Assembly (NCBI GenBank): GCA_902805565.1
Contig: CADCTP010000309.1
Span: 1 to 34,324 of the forward strand
Source: an uncultured Mycobacteriales bacterium
GTDB lineage: Bacteria; Actinomycetota; Actinomycetes; Mycobacteriales; CADCTP01
Direction of reading: 5' to 3'
DNA length: 34,324 nt
In this document: in pieces, positions 7,958 through 18,006 of the stretch
How positions within the stretch are numbered: the stretch's first letter is position 1
Layout: the number at the start of each line of letters is the position of its first letter
Notes under the pieces: model-generated
Seen by the model: the letters and a program-made list of their open reading frames with translations, nothing else
The model's database searches: none
Told to the model about the DNA's origin: nothing
Translations under genes and position numbers: made by a program

Positions 7958-8824
7958 ATGATCACCGTGAGCGGCCTGACCAAGCGGTACGGGGACCGGA
8001 CCGTCGTCGGCGACGTGTCCTTCGCCGTCGAGCCGGGCACCGTCACCGGCTTCCTGGGCCCGAACGGCGCCGGCAAGACCACCACGATGCGGATGATCAC
8101 GGGGCTGGTCACGCAGTCCGCCGGCACCGCCACCGTCGACGGCCGGCCGTACGCGGCGCTGCCGAACCCGGCGGCCGTGCTCGGCTGCCTGCTCGACGCG
8201 GGCGCCGTGCACCCCGGCCGCACCGGCCGTACGCACCTGCGGATCCTGGCCGCGACCGTCGGCGTGCCCGCGGCCCGGGTGGACGAGGTGCTGGACATGG
8301 TCGGCCTGGGCCCGGCCGGCCGGCGCCGGATCCGCGGCTACTCCCTCGGCATGCGGCAGCGGCTCGGCATCGCCGGGGCGCTGCTCGCCGACCCGCCGGT
8401 GCTGATGTTCGACGAGCCGGCCAACGGGCTGGACCCGGAGGGCATCCGCTGGATGCGCGGGCTGCTGCGCGGGCACGCCGCCCGCGGCGGCACCGTCCTG
8501 CTCTCCAGCCACCTGCTCGCCGAGGTCGAGCACACCGTCGACCGGCTGGTGGTGATCGGCGGCGGCCGGGTCGTCGCCGACGGGCCGATCGGCACCCTGC
8601 TGGCCGGCGACGGCGTCCGGGTCCGCGCGCTGGACCCGGCCGGGCTGGCCGACGCGCTGACCGCCGCCGGGTTCCCGGTCACCGCGGACGGCCCGGTGCT
8701 GTCCGTGGCCGGCGCGACCGCCGAGCAGGTCGGCACGGTCGCCGCCCGCGGCGGCCACGTGCTCACCGACCTGCGGCCCGCCGACCGCGGGCTCGAAGAC
8801 CTCTTCTTCCAGCTCACCGCCTGA
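7958..8824 (+). CDS. ABC transporter ATP-binding protein (ABC-2/DrrA-like)
   Basis: Walker A GPNGAGKTT, signature YSLGMRQRLGIAGALL, Walker B PVLMFDEPANGLDPEG; GAGGAG RBS. Confidence 0.95.
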   Translation: MITVSGLTKRYGDRTVVGDVSFAVEPGTVTGFLGPNGAGKTTTMRMITGLVTQSAGTATVDGRPYAALPNPAAVLGCLLDAGAVHPGRTGRTHLRILAATVGVPAARVDEVLDMVGLGPAGRRRIRGYSLGMRQRLGIAGALLADPPVLMFDEPANGLDPEGIRWMRGLLRGHAARGGTVLLSSHLLAEVEHTVDRLVVIGGGRVVADGPIGTLLAGDGVRVRALDPAGLADALTAAGFPVTADGPVLSVAGATAEQVGTVAARGGHVLTDLRPADRGLEDLFFQLTA

Positions 8825-8835
8825 GAGGAACCGCC

Positions 8836-9588
8836 ATGACCACCGTCCTGGACCCCACCCCGACCCGTGCGCCGGCGGCCCGCCGCGCCCCGCTCGGCCG
8901 GCTCACCACCCTGGAGGTCCGCAAGTCGCTGTCCACCCGGTCCGGCGTCGCCCTCACCGCGGTGGCCTCGGTCCTGCCCGCCGGCATGACCGCGCTGACC
9001 CTGGCCCTGGACGACCCGCCGCCGAACGCCCCGGTCCTGCTCGCCCTGCTCGGCACCCTGGTCGGCATGCTGCTGCTGGCGGTCGGCATCCTGTCCACCG
9101 CCGGGGAGTGGACGCACGGGACCGTGCAGACGACGTTCCTCACCGAGCCCCGGCGCGGCCGGGTCCTGCTGGCCAAGTACGCCGGCGCGGCCCTGCTCGG
9201 GGCGGCCATCGCCGTCGTGGTCGTGGCGACGACGCTGGCGGTCGCGACGGTCGGCACCGGGCCGGACTTCTCCTGGGCCGGCACCGGGGTGGCCGTCGCC
9301 GCCACCGTGCTCGGCGGCGCCGCGCTGACCGTCGTCGGCGCCGGGATCGGCGCCGCGGTCGCCAACTCGCCGGCCGCGCTGACCGGCACCTACATCACGC
9401 TGCTGGTCGGGATGACCGTCCTGAACGGCCTGAAGCCGGTCTGGGGCCGCCGGGTCGACCCGCTCACCGCCCTGTACGACCTCATCGACGGTACCGCGGC
9501 CGGCCGGCCGGTCGCGGTCCTGGCCGGCTGGCTGCTCGTCACCACGGTGGCCGGCGCGCTCGTCACCTCCCGCCGCCAGCTCACCTGA
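8836..9588 (+). CDS. ABC-2 type transporter permease
   Basis: Adjacent to ATPase; N-terminal LTTLEVRKSLSTRSG; about 6 hydrophobic segments; AGGAAC upstream of ATG. Confidence 0.85.
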   Translation: MTTVLDPTPTRAPAARRAPLGRLTTLEVRKSLSTRSGVALTAVASVLPAGMTALTLALDDPPPNAPVLLALLGTLVGMLLLAVGILSTAGEWTHGTVQTTFLTEPRRGRVLLAKYAGAALLGAAIAVVVVATTLAVATVGTGPDFSWAGTGVAVAATVLGGAALTVVGAGIGAAVANSPAALTGTYITLLVGMTVLNGLKPVWGRRVDPLTALYDLIDGTAAGRPVAVLAGWLLVTTVAGALVTSRRQLT

Positions 9589-9644
9589 GGCGGGTCGCCC
9601 CGCCGGCAGCGCGCCGGGCGGGCCAGCACCGAAGCCGGCAGCCC

Positions 9645-9667
9645 GGCGGCCGGCGGTCCCGGCCGCC
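9645..9667 (+). terminator. Candidate hairpin terminator after the ABC-2 permease
   Basis: GGCGGCCGG (9645-9653) / CCGGCCGCC (9659-9667), 5-nt loop. Confidence 0.4.
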
Positions 9668-9741
9668 CGATGTCACGTCGTCCGGCCCGCCGCGTCCGGA
9701 CACGCGCCGCCCGCCCGGCCGGCCGCCCGGCGCGGACCGCC

Positions 9742-9747
9742 TAGGGT
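9742..9747 (+). promoter_or_regulatory. Candidate -10 hexamer (TAGGGT) of leaderless promoter
   Basis: TAGGGT 8 nt upstream of GTG 9756. Confidence 0.4.
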
Positions 9748-9755
9748 GAGCCGCC

Positions 9756-11615
9756 GTGGCCGACCTCGACCTCTGGACCGCCCAGCGCTGGGGGCGCGGC
9801 GGCGTGCCGGGGTGGGTGCCGCGGGGTGCCCTCGTCGTCGGCTGGGTAGCCGCGATCGTCGCCGGCCTGGGCCTCGACGACGACCCGTGCTCGGCCGCCG
9901 AACCGTCCGTGTGCGGCCCGGAGGTCGGCTGGGCCGTCGGCGCGGCACTGCTGCTGGCCACCCCGATCCTGCTGGTGGCGCTGCCGGCGCTCGGCTGCCT
10001 GGTCGGCGTCCTGGCCGCGGTGGTGGAGCAGTGGGACCGGGTGCCGGAGGCCCGGACGGCGTTCACGCTGCACGGACTGGCCTGCGCCGCCGTCCTGGTC
10101 GCGATGCTCCTCGCCCGCCGGCGGCAGGCGTCGGTCGCCCGGACCGGCACCGGCCGGCTGGCGGTGCCGGGGCCGCCGCCGCCCACCGGTCCCGGCCTGT
10201 TCGCCCCGGCCGGGCTGCTCCTGCTGGCCGCGGCGGGCGGGCTGCTGCTCTGGCACGGCTGGACCACCGCCGACCAGCGGCATCTCGCCGCGGCCGACCG
10301 GATGGACGCCCGGGTCGTGGCCGAGGTCGACGACGGCTGGGCGGTGCGGCTGCGGTTGCCGGACCGGCAGGACGAGGTCGAGCTCGACGTCGTCGGGTCG
10401 TACGAGGTCGGCGACGTCGTGCCGGTCCTCGTCGACCGCACCGGGGACCGGCCCTGGGTCGCGCTGGTCGCCGAGCAGCCGGACCCGACGTTCCCGTTGA
10501 GCGCCGGGCTCGCCGCGGCGCTGGCCGGGCTCGCGCTGGCCGGGTGGGAGATGCGCCGCCGGCGGGTGCCGTCCCGGCTGGCCGGGGGCGCGCCCGCCCG
10601 CACGGTGCTCGTCCTGCACCTGGGCGACGAGGTGGAGCTGTGGGACACCGACGGCAGCGGGCCGTTCGCCCGGGTGCCGATCCGCCGCGGGCCGGCCGCG
10701 GCCCACGGCCACGTCGAGGGCCATGTCGAAATCGACGAGGTCGACGAGGACGCGGACGCGTGGGTGGGCGCGGCGGAGGAGTACGCCACCCGCTTCGGCG
10801 CCGGCTGGCGCGGCGAGGCGGTGGTCGAGGACGACGACGCGGACGAGGACGGCCCCGAGCTGGTCCGGATGACAGCGGTCGGCGACCTGCGCGAGGGCGG
10901 CTGGGTGGCTCTCGTCCGCGGCCCGGAGGTGCTGTGGCCACTGCGGACCGTACGGCTGCTCCGACGCGGCGCCGCGGACCCCGACGAGGAGGAGGAGCGG
11001 GAAGACCGGTTGCGCGGAACGCCGGTCGCGCCCGGCCCGCTGGTCGACCTTCCACTTGCGGCCCGGCCGACGGACCGGACCAGGCTGCTCGGGGCCGCGA
11101 TGCTGCTCGGCTTCGCCGCCGGCCCGCTCGCCGCCACCCAGCTCGCCACCGACTGGTACGAGACCGGCCTGGCCCTGTGCCTCGGCGGCTACGCCGGCCT
11201 GGTCGGGCTGGACCGGCTGCGCTCCGGCCTGCGGGTGGAGCCGGACCGGCTGGTGGTCCGGCACCGCTGGCGGGTGCACGAGGTCCCGTGGGCCGCGCTG
11301 CACGGCGCCCGCCGGGACGGCGACGAGCTGCGGCTGGCCTGGTATCCGGACGAGACCGTCGACCTCGGGCCGCTGGCCATCGCGGCGCCGACCCCCACAT
11401 CCGGCAGCCCCACACCCGGCGGCCCCACACCCGGAGGCACCCCCACACCCGGCGGCACCCCGGCCGAGGTGGCGCAGCGGGTCGGCGCCGCGGTGATGCG
11501 GCAGCGGGAGCCGGCCCGGTCCGCCGGGGTGCCGGTGGTGTCCCGGTGGAGCCGGGTCGCGGTCGCCGCCGCCGTGCTCTACCCGGTCGGGGCGCTGCTG
11601 TCGTTGCTGGGCTGA
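9756..11615 (+). CDS. Hypothetical membrane protein with a PH-like C-terminal segment
   Basis: Several hydrophobic segments; [28 protein letters not shown] resembles bacterial PH; PTPGG repeats; codon frame continuous from GTG 9756. Confidence 0.75.
   Translation: MADLDLWTAQRWGRGGVPGWVPRGALVVGWVAAIVAGLGLDDDPCSAAEPSVCGPEVGWAVGAALLLATPILLVALPALGCLVGVLAAVVEQWDRVPEARTAFTLHGLACAAVLVAMLLARRRQASVARTGTGRLAVPGPPPPTGPGLFAPAGLLLLAAAGGLLLWHGWTTADQRHLAAADRMDARVVAEVDDGWAVRLRLPDRQDEVELDVVGSYEVGDVVPVLVDRTGDRPWVALVAEQPDPTFPLSAGLAAALAGLALAGWEMRRRRVPSRLAGGAPARTVLVLHLGDEVELWDTDGSGPFARVPIRRGPAAAHGHVEGHVEIDEVDEDADAWVGAAEEYATRFGAGWRGEAVVEDDDADEDGPELVRMTAVGDLREGGWVALVRGPEVLWPLRTVRLLRRGAADPDEEEEREDRLRGTPVAPGPLVDLPLAARPTDRTRLLGAAMLLGFAAGPLAATQLATDWYETGLALCLGGYAGLVGLDRLRSGLRVEPDRLVVRHRWRVHEVPWAALHGARRDGDELRLAWYPDETVDLGPLAIAAPTPTSGSPTPGGPTPGGTPTPGGTPAEVAQRVGAAVMRQREPARSAGVPVVSRWSRVAVAAAVLYPVGALLSLLG
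11393..11455 (+). repeat. Four copies of a 15-bp in-frame repeat (consensus CCCCACACCCGGCGG)
   Basis: Units at 11393-11407, 11408-11422, 11423-11437, 11441-11455; encodes PTPGG-type linker. Confidence 0.85.
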
Positions 11616-12499
11616 GGCAGCTCGCGGCGGCGGCGGGTCGTCTCCGCCCGCGCCGCCAGCTCCGCGTCCGGCGGGTAGCCGACCTCGACCAGCGTCAGGC
11701 CGTGCGCCGGCGCCACGGTCACCGCGCCGCTGCGCGCCGCGCCGGCCAGCAGGGACGCCGGCCACTCCGGCGGCCGGCGGCCCTCGCCGACCGCGAGCAG
11801 CGCCCCGACCAGGCTGCGCACCATCGAGTGGCAGAACGCGTCCGCCCGTACGGTCGCCGTCAGCACCCCGGCGGCGTCCCGGGCCCAGTCCAGCCGCTGC
11901 AGCGCCCGGATCGTGGTCGCGCCGTCCCGGCGCTTGCAGAAGGCGGCGAAGTCCCGCTCGCCGAGCAGCCCGGCGGACGCCGCGGCCAGCGCGTCGGGGT
12001 CCAGCCGCCGCGGCCAGGTCAGCGTGTCGTGCCGGCGCAGCGGGTCCGCCGCGGCCGGGTCGTCGACCACCCGGTACGCGTACCGCCGCCAGACCGCGGA
12101 GAACCGCGCGTCGAACCCGGCCGGCGCCGGCCGCACCGCCCGCACCCGTACGTCCGCGGGCAGCACCCCGGCGAGCCGCCGCACCAGGTCCGGCCCTGGC
12201 TCGGACCCGGCCCGCCCGCGGCGGGACCCGAGGGCCTCCCACGCCCCCGCCGCCAGGTCCGCGTGCGCCACCTGCCCGCTCGCGTGCACCCCGGCGTCGG
12301 TGCGCCCGGCGACGGTCAGGGTCACCGGCACCCGCAGCACCCGGGCGAGCCCTTCCTCCAGCTCGCCCTGGACGGTCCGCCGCCCCGGCTGCGCCGCCCA
12401 CCCGGAGAACCCGCCCCCGTCGTACGCGACCGACAGCCGGACGCGGACGAGCCCGCCGTCCCCGGGGGAATCGGCGGGCTCGTCCGGGTGGTGCGTCAA
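11579..12499 (-). CDS. truA: tRNA pseudouridine synthase A
   Basis: [67 protein letters not shown]. Start probably TTG 12499 adjacent to rplQ stop. Confidence 0.92.
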   Translation of the reverse strand: MTHHPDEPADSPGDGGLVRVRLSVAYDGGGFSGWAAQPGRRTVQGELEEGLARVLRVPVTLTVAGRTDAGVHASGQVAHADLAAGAWEALGSRRGRAGSEPGPDLVRRLAGVLPADVRVRAVRPAPAGFDARFSAVWRRYAYRVVDDPAAADPLRRHDTLTWPRRLDPDALAAASAGLLGERDFAAFCKRRDGATTIRALQRLDWARDAAGVLTATVRADAFCHSMVRSLVGALLAVGEGRRPPEWPASLLAGAARSGAVTVAPAHGLTLVEVGYPPDAELAARAETTRRRRELPQPSNDSSAPTG

Positions 12500-12500
12500 C

Positions 12501-13172
12501 TCAGGCCTTGCCGGCGGTGTCCTCGTCGTCGGACGGGGTGGCGTCCAGCGCCGCCGCGAGCGGGGTGCCGTCCTCGGACACGGCCTCCGCGTCGGTGGCG
12601 CCGGCGGACTCGGCCGGCTCGGCCGACTCCGCCACCGGGGCCTCGTCGGTGTCGTCCGCGGTGTCGTCCGCGGCGTCGGTGGCGGCGACCGCCCCGGCCC
12701 CGCCGGCGACCGCGGTCGCCCCGGCCGCACCCGTGGCGCGGGTCCGGGCCCGGCGGGACTGGAACCGGGTGCCGCGCGCCCGCTCCGCCTCGCCGACCGC
12801 TTCCTGCGCGATGGTCGGACCCTCGACCAGCTCGATGATCGCCATCGGTGCGTTGTCGCCCTTGCGCGGCTCGGTCTTGAGGATCCGGGTGTAGCCACCC
12901 GGACGCTCCGCGAACCGCGGCCCGATCTCGGCGAACAGCGTGTGCACCACGTCCTTGTCCCGGACGACCGTCATCACCTGACGCCGCGCGTGCAAGTCGC
13001 CCTTCTTGGCGAAGGTGATGAGCTTCTCGGCGAGCGGCCGCAGCCGCTTCGCCTTGGCCTGGGTGGTGTGGATCTTGCCGTGCTCGAACAGGGACGTCGC
13101 CAGGTTCGCCAGCATCAGTCGCTGGTGCGCCGGGCTACCGCCGAGACGGGCCCCCTTGGTGGGCTGAGGCAT
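12501..13172 (-). CDS. rplQ: 50S ribosomal protein L17 with about 105-aa Ala/Asp-rich tail
   Basis: [34 protein letters not shown]...[26 protein letters not shown]. Confidence 0.96.
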   Translation of the reverse strand: MPQPTKGARLGGSPAHQRLMLANLATSLFEHGKIHTTQAKAKRLRPLAEKLITFAKKGDLHARRQVMTVVRDKDVVHTLFAEIGPRFAERPGGYTRILKTEPRKGDNAPMAIIELVEGPTIAQEAVGEAERARGTRFQSRRARTRATGAAGATAVAGGAGAVAATDAADDTADDTDEAPVAESAEPAESAGATDAEAVSEDGTPLAAALDATPSDDEDTAGKA

Positions 13173-13208
13173 GACGAAAGGTCTCCTAGCGAGTGATCAA
13201 CGAGAGGG

Positions 13209-14240
13209 TTACAGCTGCTCGGTCTCGGCGTAGTCCGAGTCCCCGGAGTTGTCGTAGTCGTCGGTGCCGTAGGTGTCGACGACGTTCGACGGGTCGAAGC
13301 CGGGCGGGCTGTCCTTGAGGGCCAGACCCATCTGCGCCAGCTTCATCTTGACCTCGTCGATCGACTTGGCCCCGAAGTTGCGGATGTCGAGCAGGTCCGC
13401 CTCGCTGCGCGAGATCAGCTCCCCGACGGTGTGGATGCCCTCCCGCTTGAGGCAGTTGTACGAGCGGACCGTCAGCTCCATCTCCTCGATCGGCATCGAG
13501 AAGTTGGCGAGGTTCTCCTGCTCCTGCGGGGACGGGCCGACCTCGATGCCCTCGGCGTCGACGTTCAGCTCGCGGGCCAGCCCGAACAGCTCCACCAGCG
13601 TCTTGCCGGCGGACGCCATGGCGTCCCGCGGCAGGATCGACGGCTTGGTCTCGACGTCGACGACGAGCTTGTCGAAGTCGGTGCGCTGCTCGACCCGGGT
13701 CGCCTCGACCCGGTAGGTCACCTTCAGCACCGGCGAGTAGATCGAGTCCACCGGGATCCGGCCGATCTCCTGGCCGGGCTGCTTGTTCTGGGTGGCCGGG
13801 ACGTACCCGCGGCCGCGCTCGACGACCAGCTCGATCTCCAGGCGACCCTTCTTGTTGATGGTCGCCAGGTGCAGGTCGGGGTTGTGCACGGTGACGCCCG
13901 CCGGCGGCGCGATGTCGGCGGCGGTGACCTCACCCGGGCCCTGCTTGCGCAGGTACATCGTCACCGGCTCGTCCGCGTCGGAGCTGACGACCAGCTCCTT
14001 GAGGTTCAGGATGAGGTCGGTGACGTCCTCCTTGACGCCCGGCACGGTGGTGAACTCGTGCAGGACGCCGTCGATGCGCAGGCTCGTGACCGCCGCCCCC
14101 GGGATGGAGGACAGCAGCGTGCGGCGCAGCGAGTTGCCGAGGGTGTAGCCGAAGCCCGGCTCCAGCGGCTCGATGACGAACCGGGAGCGGTACTCCGAGA
14201 TCTGCTCCTCGGCGAGGGTGGGGCGCTGAGTGATCAGCAT
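13209..14240 (-). CDS. rpoA: DNA-directed RNA polymerase alpha subunit
   Basis: [50 protein letters not shown]...; alpha-[39 protein letters not shown]. Confidence 0.98.
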   Translation of the reverse strand: MLITQRPTLAEEQISEYRSRFVIEPLEPGFGYTLGNSLRRTLLSSIPGAAVTSLRIDGVLHEFTTVPGVKEDVTDLILNLKELVVSSDADEPVTMYLRKQGPGEVTAADIAPPAGVTVHNPDLHLATINKKGRLEIELVVERGRGYVPATQNKQPGQEIGRIPVDSIYSPVLKVTYRVEATRVEQRTDFDKLVVDVETKPSILPRDAMASAGKTLVELFGLARELNVDAEGIEVGPSPQEQENLANFSMPIEEMELTVRSYNCLKREGIHTVGELISRSEADLLDIRNFGAKSIDEVKMKLAQMGLALKDSPPGFDPSNVVDTYGTDDYDNSGDSDYAETEQL

Positions 14241-14296
14241 GGTGTGGTGTTCCTTCCCGACCGCCCGCTATATGACGGCCGAACTGGAGAGCTCCG

Positions 14297-14923
14297 CTAC
14301 TTGGAGTAGAGCTCGACGATGAGCTGCTCCTGGACCGGCGTGTCGATGACCTGCCGGGCCGGGAGGGAGTGCACGAGGATGCGGAAGCGGGAGGAGATGA
14401 CCTCCAGCCACGCCGGCACCGGCCGGGAACCGGCCTGGGCCTGCGCGATGACGAAGGGAGTCAGCTCCCACGACTTCTCGCGCACCTCGATGATGTCGCT
14501 CGGGGACACCCGGTACGACGGGATGTCCACCTTGCGGCCGTTGACCAGCAGGTGGCCGTGCCGCACCAGCTGGCGGGCGGCGTCGCGGGACGGCGCGAAG
14601 CCGGCCCGGTAGACCACGTTGTCCAGCCGCGACTCGAGGATCTGCAGCAGGACCTCACCGGTCTTGCCGGTCTTGCGGTTCGCCTCTTCGTAGTACCCGC
14701 GGAACTGCTTCTCCAGCACGCCGTACACGCGGCGGGCCTTCTGCTTCTCGCGCAGCTGGAGCAGGTACTCCGAGTCCTTCGTGCGGCCGCGGCCGTGCTC
14801 GCCCGGCGGGTACGGCCGGATCTCGATCGGGCACTTCGGCGACTCGCACTTGCTGCCCTTGAGGAACAGCTTCATCTTCTCCCGCCGGCAGCGGCGGCAG
14901 TCGGGTCCGGTGTCACGGGCCAT
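14297..14923 (-). CDS. rpsD: 30S ribosomal protein S4, Cys-containing (C+) form
   Basis: [48 protein letters not shown]4 RNA-binding domain. Confidence 0.98.
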   Translation of the reverse strand: MARDTGPDCRRCRREKMKLFLKGSKCESPKCPIEIRPYPPGEHGRGRTKDSEYLLQLREKQKARRVYGVLEKQFRGYYEEANRKTGKTGEVLLQILESRLDNVVYRAGFAPSRDAARQLVRHGHLLVNGRKVDIPSYRVSPSDIIEVREKSWELTPFVIAQAQAGSRPVPAWLEVISSRFRILVHSLPARQVIDTPVQEQLIVELYSK

Positions 14924-14945
14924 TGGTCTTGTCTCTCCTCAGTCC

Positions 14946-15353
14946 TCAGACCCGACGACGCTTGGGCGGGCGGCAGCCGTTGTGCGGCTGCGGGGTGACG
15001 TCCTGGATCTGACCGACCTCGAGGCCGGTCGCCTGCAGCGAGCGGATCGCCGTCTCGCGACCCGCACCCGGGCCCTTGACGAAGATGTCGACCCGGCGCA
15101 TGCCGTGCTCCTGCGCCTTCCGGCCCGCGTTCTCCGCAGCGAGCTGCGCGGCGAACGGGGTCGACTTGCGCGAGCCCTTGAAACCGACGTGGCCGGAGGA
15201 CGCCCACGAGATGACGTTCCCCAGCGGATCGCAGATGGTCACGATCGTGTTGTTGAACGTGCTCTTGATGTAGGCGTGCCCGTGGGCGACGTTCTTCTTC
15301 TCCTTGCGCCGGACCTTCTTGACGCCGGCGGCCGTACGAGCCCTGGGAGGCAT
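14946..15353 (-). CDS. rpsK: 30S ribosomal protein S11
   Basis: [51 protein letters not shown]. Confidence 0.98.
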   Translation of the reverse strand: MPPRARTAAGVKKVRRKEKKNVAHGHAYIKSTFNNTIVTICDPLGNVISWASSGHVGFKGSRKSTPFAAQLAAENAGRKAQEHGMRRVDIFVKGPGAGRETAIRSLQATGLEVGQIQDVTPQPHNGCRPPKRRRV

Positions 15354-15365
15354 GTCAGGCGTCCT

Positions 15366-15746
15366 CTACTTCCGTCCGGCCTTCTTCTTGCCGGCGATGG
15401 TCTTCTTCGGTCCCTTACGGGTCCGGGCATTGGTCTTGGTGCGCTGCCCGTGCACCGGCAGGCCCCGGCGGTGCCGGATTCCCTGGTAGCAGCCGATCTC
15501 GATCTTGCGACGGATGTCCTGCGCCACCTCGCGGCGCAGGTCACCCTCGACCCGGTAGTTGCCGTCGATGTGGTCGCGCAGGGCGACCAGGTCCTCGTCG
15601 GACAGGTCGCGAACGCGCACGTCACCGCTGACGCCGGTGGCGGCGAGGGTGGCGTGCGCGCGGGTCTTGCCGATGCCGTAGATGTACGTGAGCGCGATCT
15701 CCAGCCGCTTCTCGCGGGGGAGGTCGACGCCGGAAAGGCGTGCCAT
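15366..15746 (-). CDS. rpsM: 30S ribosomal protein S13
   Basis: [39 protein letters not shown]...[28 protein letters not shown]. Confidence 0.98.
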   Translation of the reverse strand: MARLSGVDLPREKRLEIALTYIYGIGKTRAHATLAATGVSGDVRVRDLSDEDLVALRDHIDGNYRVEGDLRREVAQDIRRKIEIGCYQGIRHRRGLPVHGQRTKTNARTRKGPKKTIAGKKKAGRK

Positions 15747-15792
15747 GCGGGCGGTGCTCCATTCGATGTACGGAGGTCTGCCGCCAGCCCGA

Positions 15793-15833
15793 CCTCTGCC
15801 CGCCCGGGCAGAGGCCCCGGCCTCCGACCGGGG
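15793..15833 (-). promoter_or_regulatory. Tandem hairpins in the rpmJ-rpsM leader region
   Basis: CCTCTGCCCG/CGGGCAGAGG (15793-15802/15805-15814) and CCCCGG/CCGGGG (15815-15820/15828-15833). Confidence 0.5.
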
Positions 15834-15896
15834 GTGGCCTGCGGACCCGTTTCCGGGCCCCCAGGTGGGAGGCGAATTACTTCAGCTGTGTGCTGC

Positions 15897-16010
15897 TCAG
15901 CCCTGGCGCTGCTTGTGGCGCAGGTTCTCGCAGATCACCATGACCCGACCGTGACGGCGGATCACCTTGCACTTGTCGCAGATCGGCTTGACGCTCGGGT
16001 TGACCTTCAC
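15897..16010 (-). CDS. rpmJ: 50S ribosomal protein L36
   Basis: [37 protein letters not shown] read from GTG 16010; 37 aa, below ORF-track cutoff. Confidence 0.97.
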   Translation of the reverse strand: MKVNPSVKPICDKCKVIRRHGRVMVICENLRHKQRQG

Positions 16011-16058
16011 GGCCGTGCCATCTCCTCGTCGGTGCCGGCCGATGAGCCAGCGGGCGGA

Positions 16059-16280
16059 CTACTTGTAGCGGTAGACGATGCGCCCGCGGGACAGGTCGTA
16101 GGGAGAGAGCTCCACCACGACCCGGTCCTCGGGCAGGATGCGGATGTAGTGCTGCCGCATCTTGCCGCTGATGTGGGCGAGGACCCGGTGTCCGTTGGAC
16201 AGTTCGACCCGGAACATCGCATTGGGAAGAGGTTCGACGACGCGGCCCTCGACCTCGATGGCTCCGTCCTTCTTCGGCAT
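16059..16280 (-). CDS. infA: Translation initiation factor IF-1
   Basis: [73 protein letters not shown]. Confidence 0.98.
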   Translation of the reverse strand: MPKKDGAIEVEGRVVEPLPNAMFRVELSNGHRVLAHISGKMRQHYIRILPEDRVVVELSPYDLSRGRIVYRYK

Positions 16281-16388
16281 GTCCTCCGCTAACTACTAGT
16301 GAACTACGGACCGGCACTCGCTGCTTGAGGGCGCCTTCCACCAATGCGGCCACAGCAAGGGAGAAGGCGGCGCGAACGCCGACACCAC

Positions 16389-16418
16389 AGTGTACGCAGC
16401 CGAGACCCGATCCGGCAA
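16389..16418 (-). promoter_or_regulatory. Candidate sigma-70-type promoter upstream of infA
   Basis: Minus strand TTGCCG (16418-16413), 18-bp spacer, TACACT (16394-16389); about 100-nt leader. Confidence 0.5.
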
Positions 16419-16496
16419 AGCGGGTCAGTGCCGGCGCCGGGAAGGCCGCCGTACCCGCCACGACCAGGACGGTCGACCCGCCCGGCAGGAACCGCC

Positions 16497-17306
16497 CTAG
16501 GCCCGCTGCGCGACCTTGACGCCGAGCTCGGCCAGTCGGGCGTACCCGCCGTCCTCGGCGGTCGTCACCCACGGCCCGTCCTCGGTGATCGCCACCGTGT
16601 GCTCCCAGTGGGCCGCGTACGACCCGTCGGTGGTGACGACGGTCCAGCCGTCGGCCAGCTCCCGGGTGCCCGGGCCGCCGAGGGTGACCATCGGCTCCAC
16701 CGCCAGGGCCAGGCCCGGCACCAGCTTCGGCCCGCGGCCGGGGCGGCCGTGGTTGAGCAGGTGCGGGTCCTGGTGCATCTCGGTGCCGATGCCGTGGCCG
16801 CCGTAGTGGTCGACGATCCCGTACGCCCGCGGGTGGGACCGGACGGAGGCCTCGACCGCGGCGCTGATGTCGGTGAGCCGGCCGCCGGCGACCGCCGCCG
16901 CCAGCCCGGCCCACAGCGACCGCTCGGTGACGTCGATGAGGTCCTGGTGCTCCGGGCGGATCTCGCCGACCCCGAGGGTGATCGCCGAGTCGCCGTGCCA
17001 GCCCTCGAAGATGGCACCGCAGTCCAGCGAGATCACGTCGCCCTCGCGCAGCTTCCGGGTCCGCGACGGGATGCCGTGCACGACCTCGTCGTTGATCGAG
17101 GCGCAGATCGTCCCGGTGAAGCCGTGGTAGCCCAGGAACGACGGGACGGCGCCCTCGGACCGGATCGAGGCCTCGGCGATCTCGTCCAGCTCCCCGGTGC
17201 TGATCCCGGGCGCCACCGCCTGCCGCATCGCGGCCAGCGCGCGCTGGGTGATGAGCCCCGCCTCGCGCATGAGCGCGATCTCGTCAGGGGTCTTGATCTG
17301 GATCAT
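16497..17306 (-). CDS. map: Type I methionine aminopeptidase
   Basis: MIQIKTPDEIALMREAG...GVVHGIP-like DEVVHGIPSRTRKLREGDVISLDCGAIFEGWHGDSAIT...YGGHGIGTEMHQDP. Confidence 0.97.
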   Translation of the reverse strand: MIQIKTPDEIALMREAGLITQRALAAMRQAVAPGISTGELDEIAEASIRSEGAVPSFLGYHGFTGTICASINDEVVHGIPSRTRKLREGDVISLDCGAIFEGWHGDSAITLGVGEIRPEHQDLIDVTERSLWAGLAAAVAGGRLTDISAAVEASVRSHPRAYGIVDHYGGHGIGTEMHQDPHLLNHGRPGRGPKLVPGLALAVEPMVTLGGPGTRELADGWTVVTTDGSYAAHWEHTVAITEDGPWVTTAEDGGYARLAELGVKVAQRA

Positions 17307-17355
17307 CCGGTTCCGCCTCCACAACCGCACTGTCTTCCCCCCGACGATACGCAGC

Positions 17356-18006
17356 TCAGGCGAACGGGCGCAGGGCGGCGATGGCGCGCTCGGTCACGTC
17401 GTCCACCGGCCCGGTGGCGTCGATTCCGACCAGGACGCCCTTCTCGGCGTAGAAGGCGATCAGCGGGGCGGTCTGCTCCGCGTACACCTCGAGCCGGTGG
17501 CGCACCGTGTCCGACTTGTCGTCGTCGCGCTGGAAGAGCTGCCCGCCGCAGTCGTCACAGATCCCCTCGCGGGACGGCGGGTCGAAGTCGACGTGCCAGA
17601 TGTGCCCGCAGTTGCGGCAGGTGCGCCGGCCGGACAGCCGCCGGATGACCTCCTCGTCGTCCACGACGAGCTCCAGCACGACGTCCAGGCCCTGGCCGAG
17701 GTCGCCGAGGATCTCGTCCAGCGTCTCGGCCTGCGGGACCGTACGGGGGAAGCCGTCGAGGAGGAAGCCGTCGGCGGCGTCGTCCTCCTTCAGCCGCTCC
17801 CGGACCATGGCGCTGGTGACCTCGTCCGGGACGAGGTCACCGGCGTCCATGTACTTCTTCGCGGTCATGCCGAGCTCGGTGCCCTCGGACACGTTGGCCC
17901 GGAAGATGTCGCCGGTGCTGATCTTGGGGATGGCGAACTGCGCCGCGATGTACTGCGCCTGGGTCCCCTTCCCAGCCCCCGGCGGCCCCACCAGGACGAG
18001 CCGCAC
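17356..18006 (-). CDS. adk: Adenylate kinase with Cys4 (putative zinc) LID
   Basis: [63 protein letters not shown] start overlaps secY stop. Confidence 0.97.
   Translation of the reverse strand: MRLVLVGPPGAGKGTQAQYIAAQFAIPKISTGDIFRANVSEGTELGMTAKKYMDAGDLVPDEVTSAMVRERLKEDDAADGFLLDGFPRTVPQAETLDEILGDLGQGLDVVLELVVDDEEVIRRLSGRRTCRNCGHIWHVDFDPPSREGICDDCGGQLFQRDDDKSDTVRHRLEVYAEQTAPLIAFYAEKGVLVGIDATGPVDDVTERAIAALRPFA

Noticed and set aside
6047-8758. 903-aa minus-strand ORF
   Set aside because: Only its last 219 codons are real (response regulator from 6703); the rest runs out of frame through the HK gene and antisense to the ABC ATPase
7958-8824. ABC ATPase as the missing ATPase of the polyol importer
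   Set aside because: Sequence and its adjacent ABC-2 permease indicate an exporter-type ATPase, and it is separated by a convergent/divergent two-component operon
11393-11455. CRISPR-like short repeat array
   Set aside because: Units are contiguous, 15 bp, in frame within a CDS, and there are no spacers
9741-12838. Very long ORFs on both strands (886 and 1030 aa)
   Set aside because: Arg/Gly/Pro/Ala-rich frame shadows of the membrane protein, truA and rplQ
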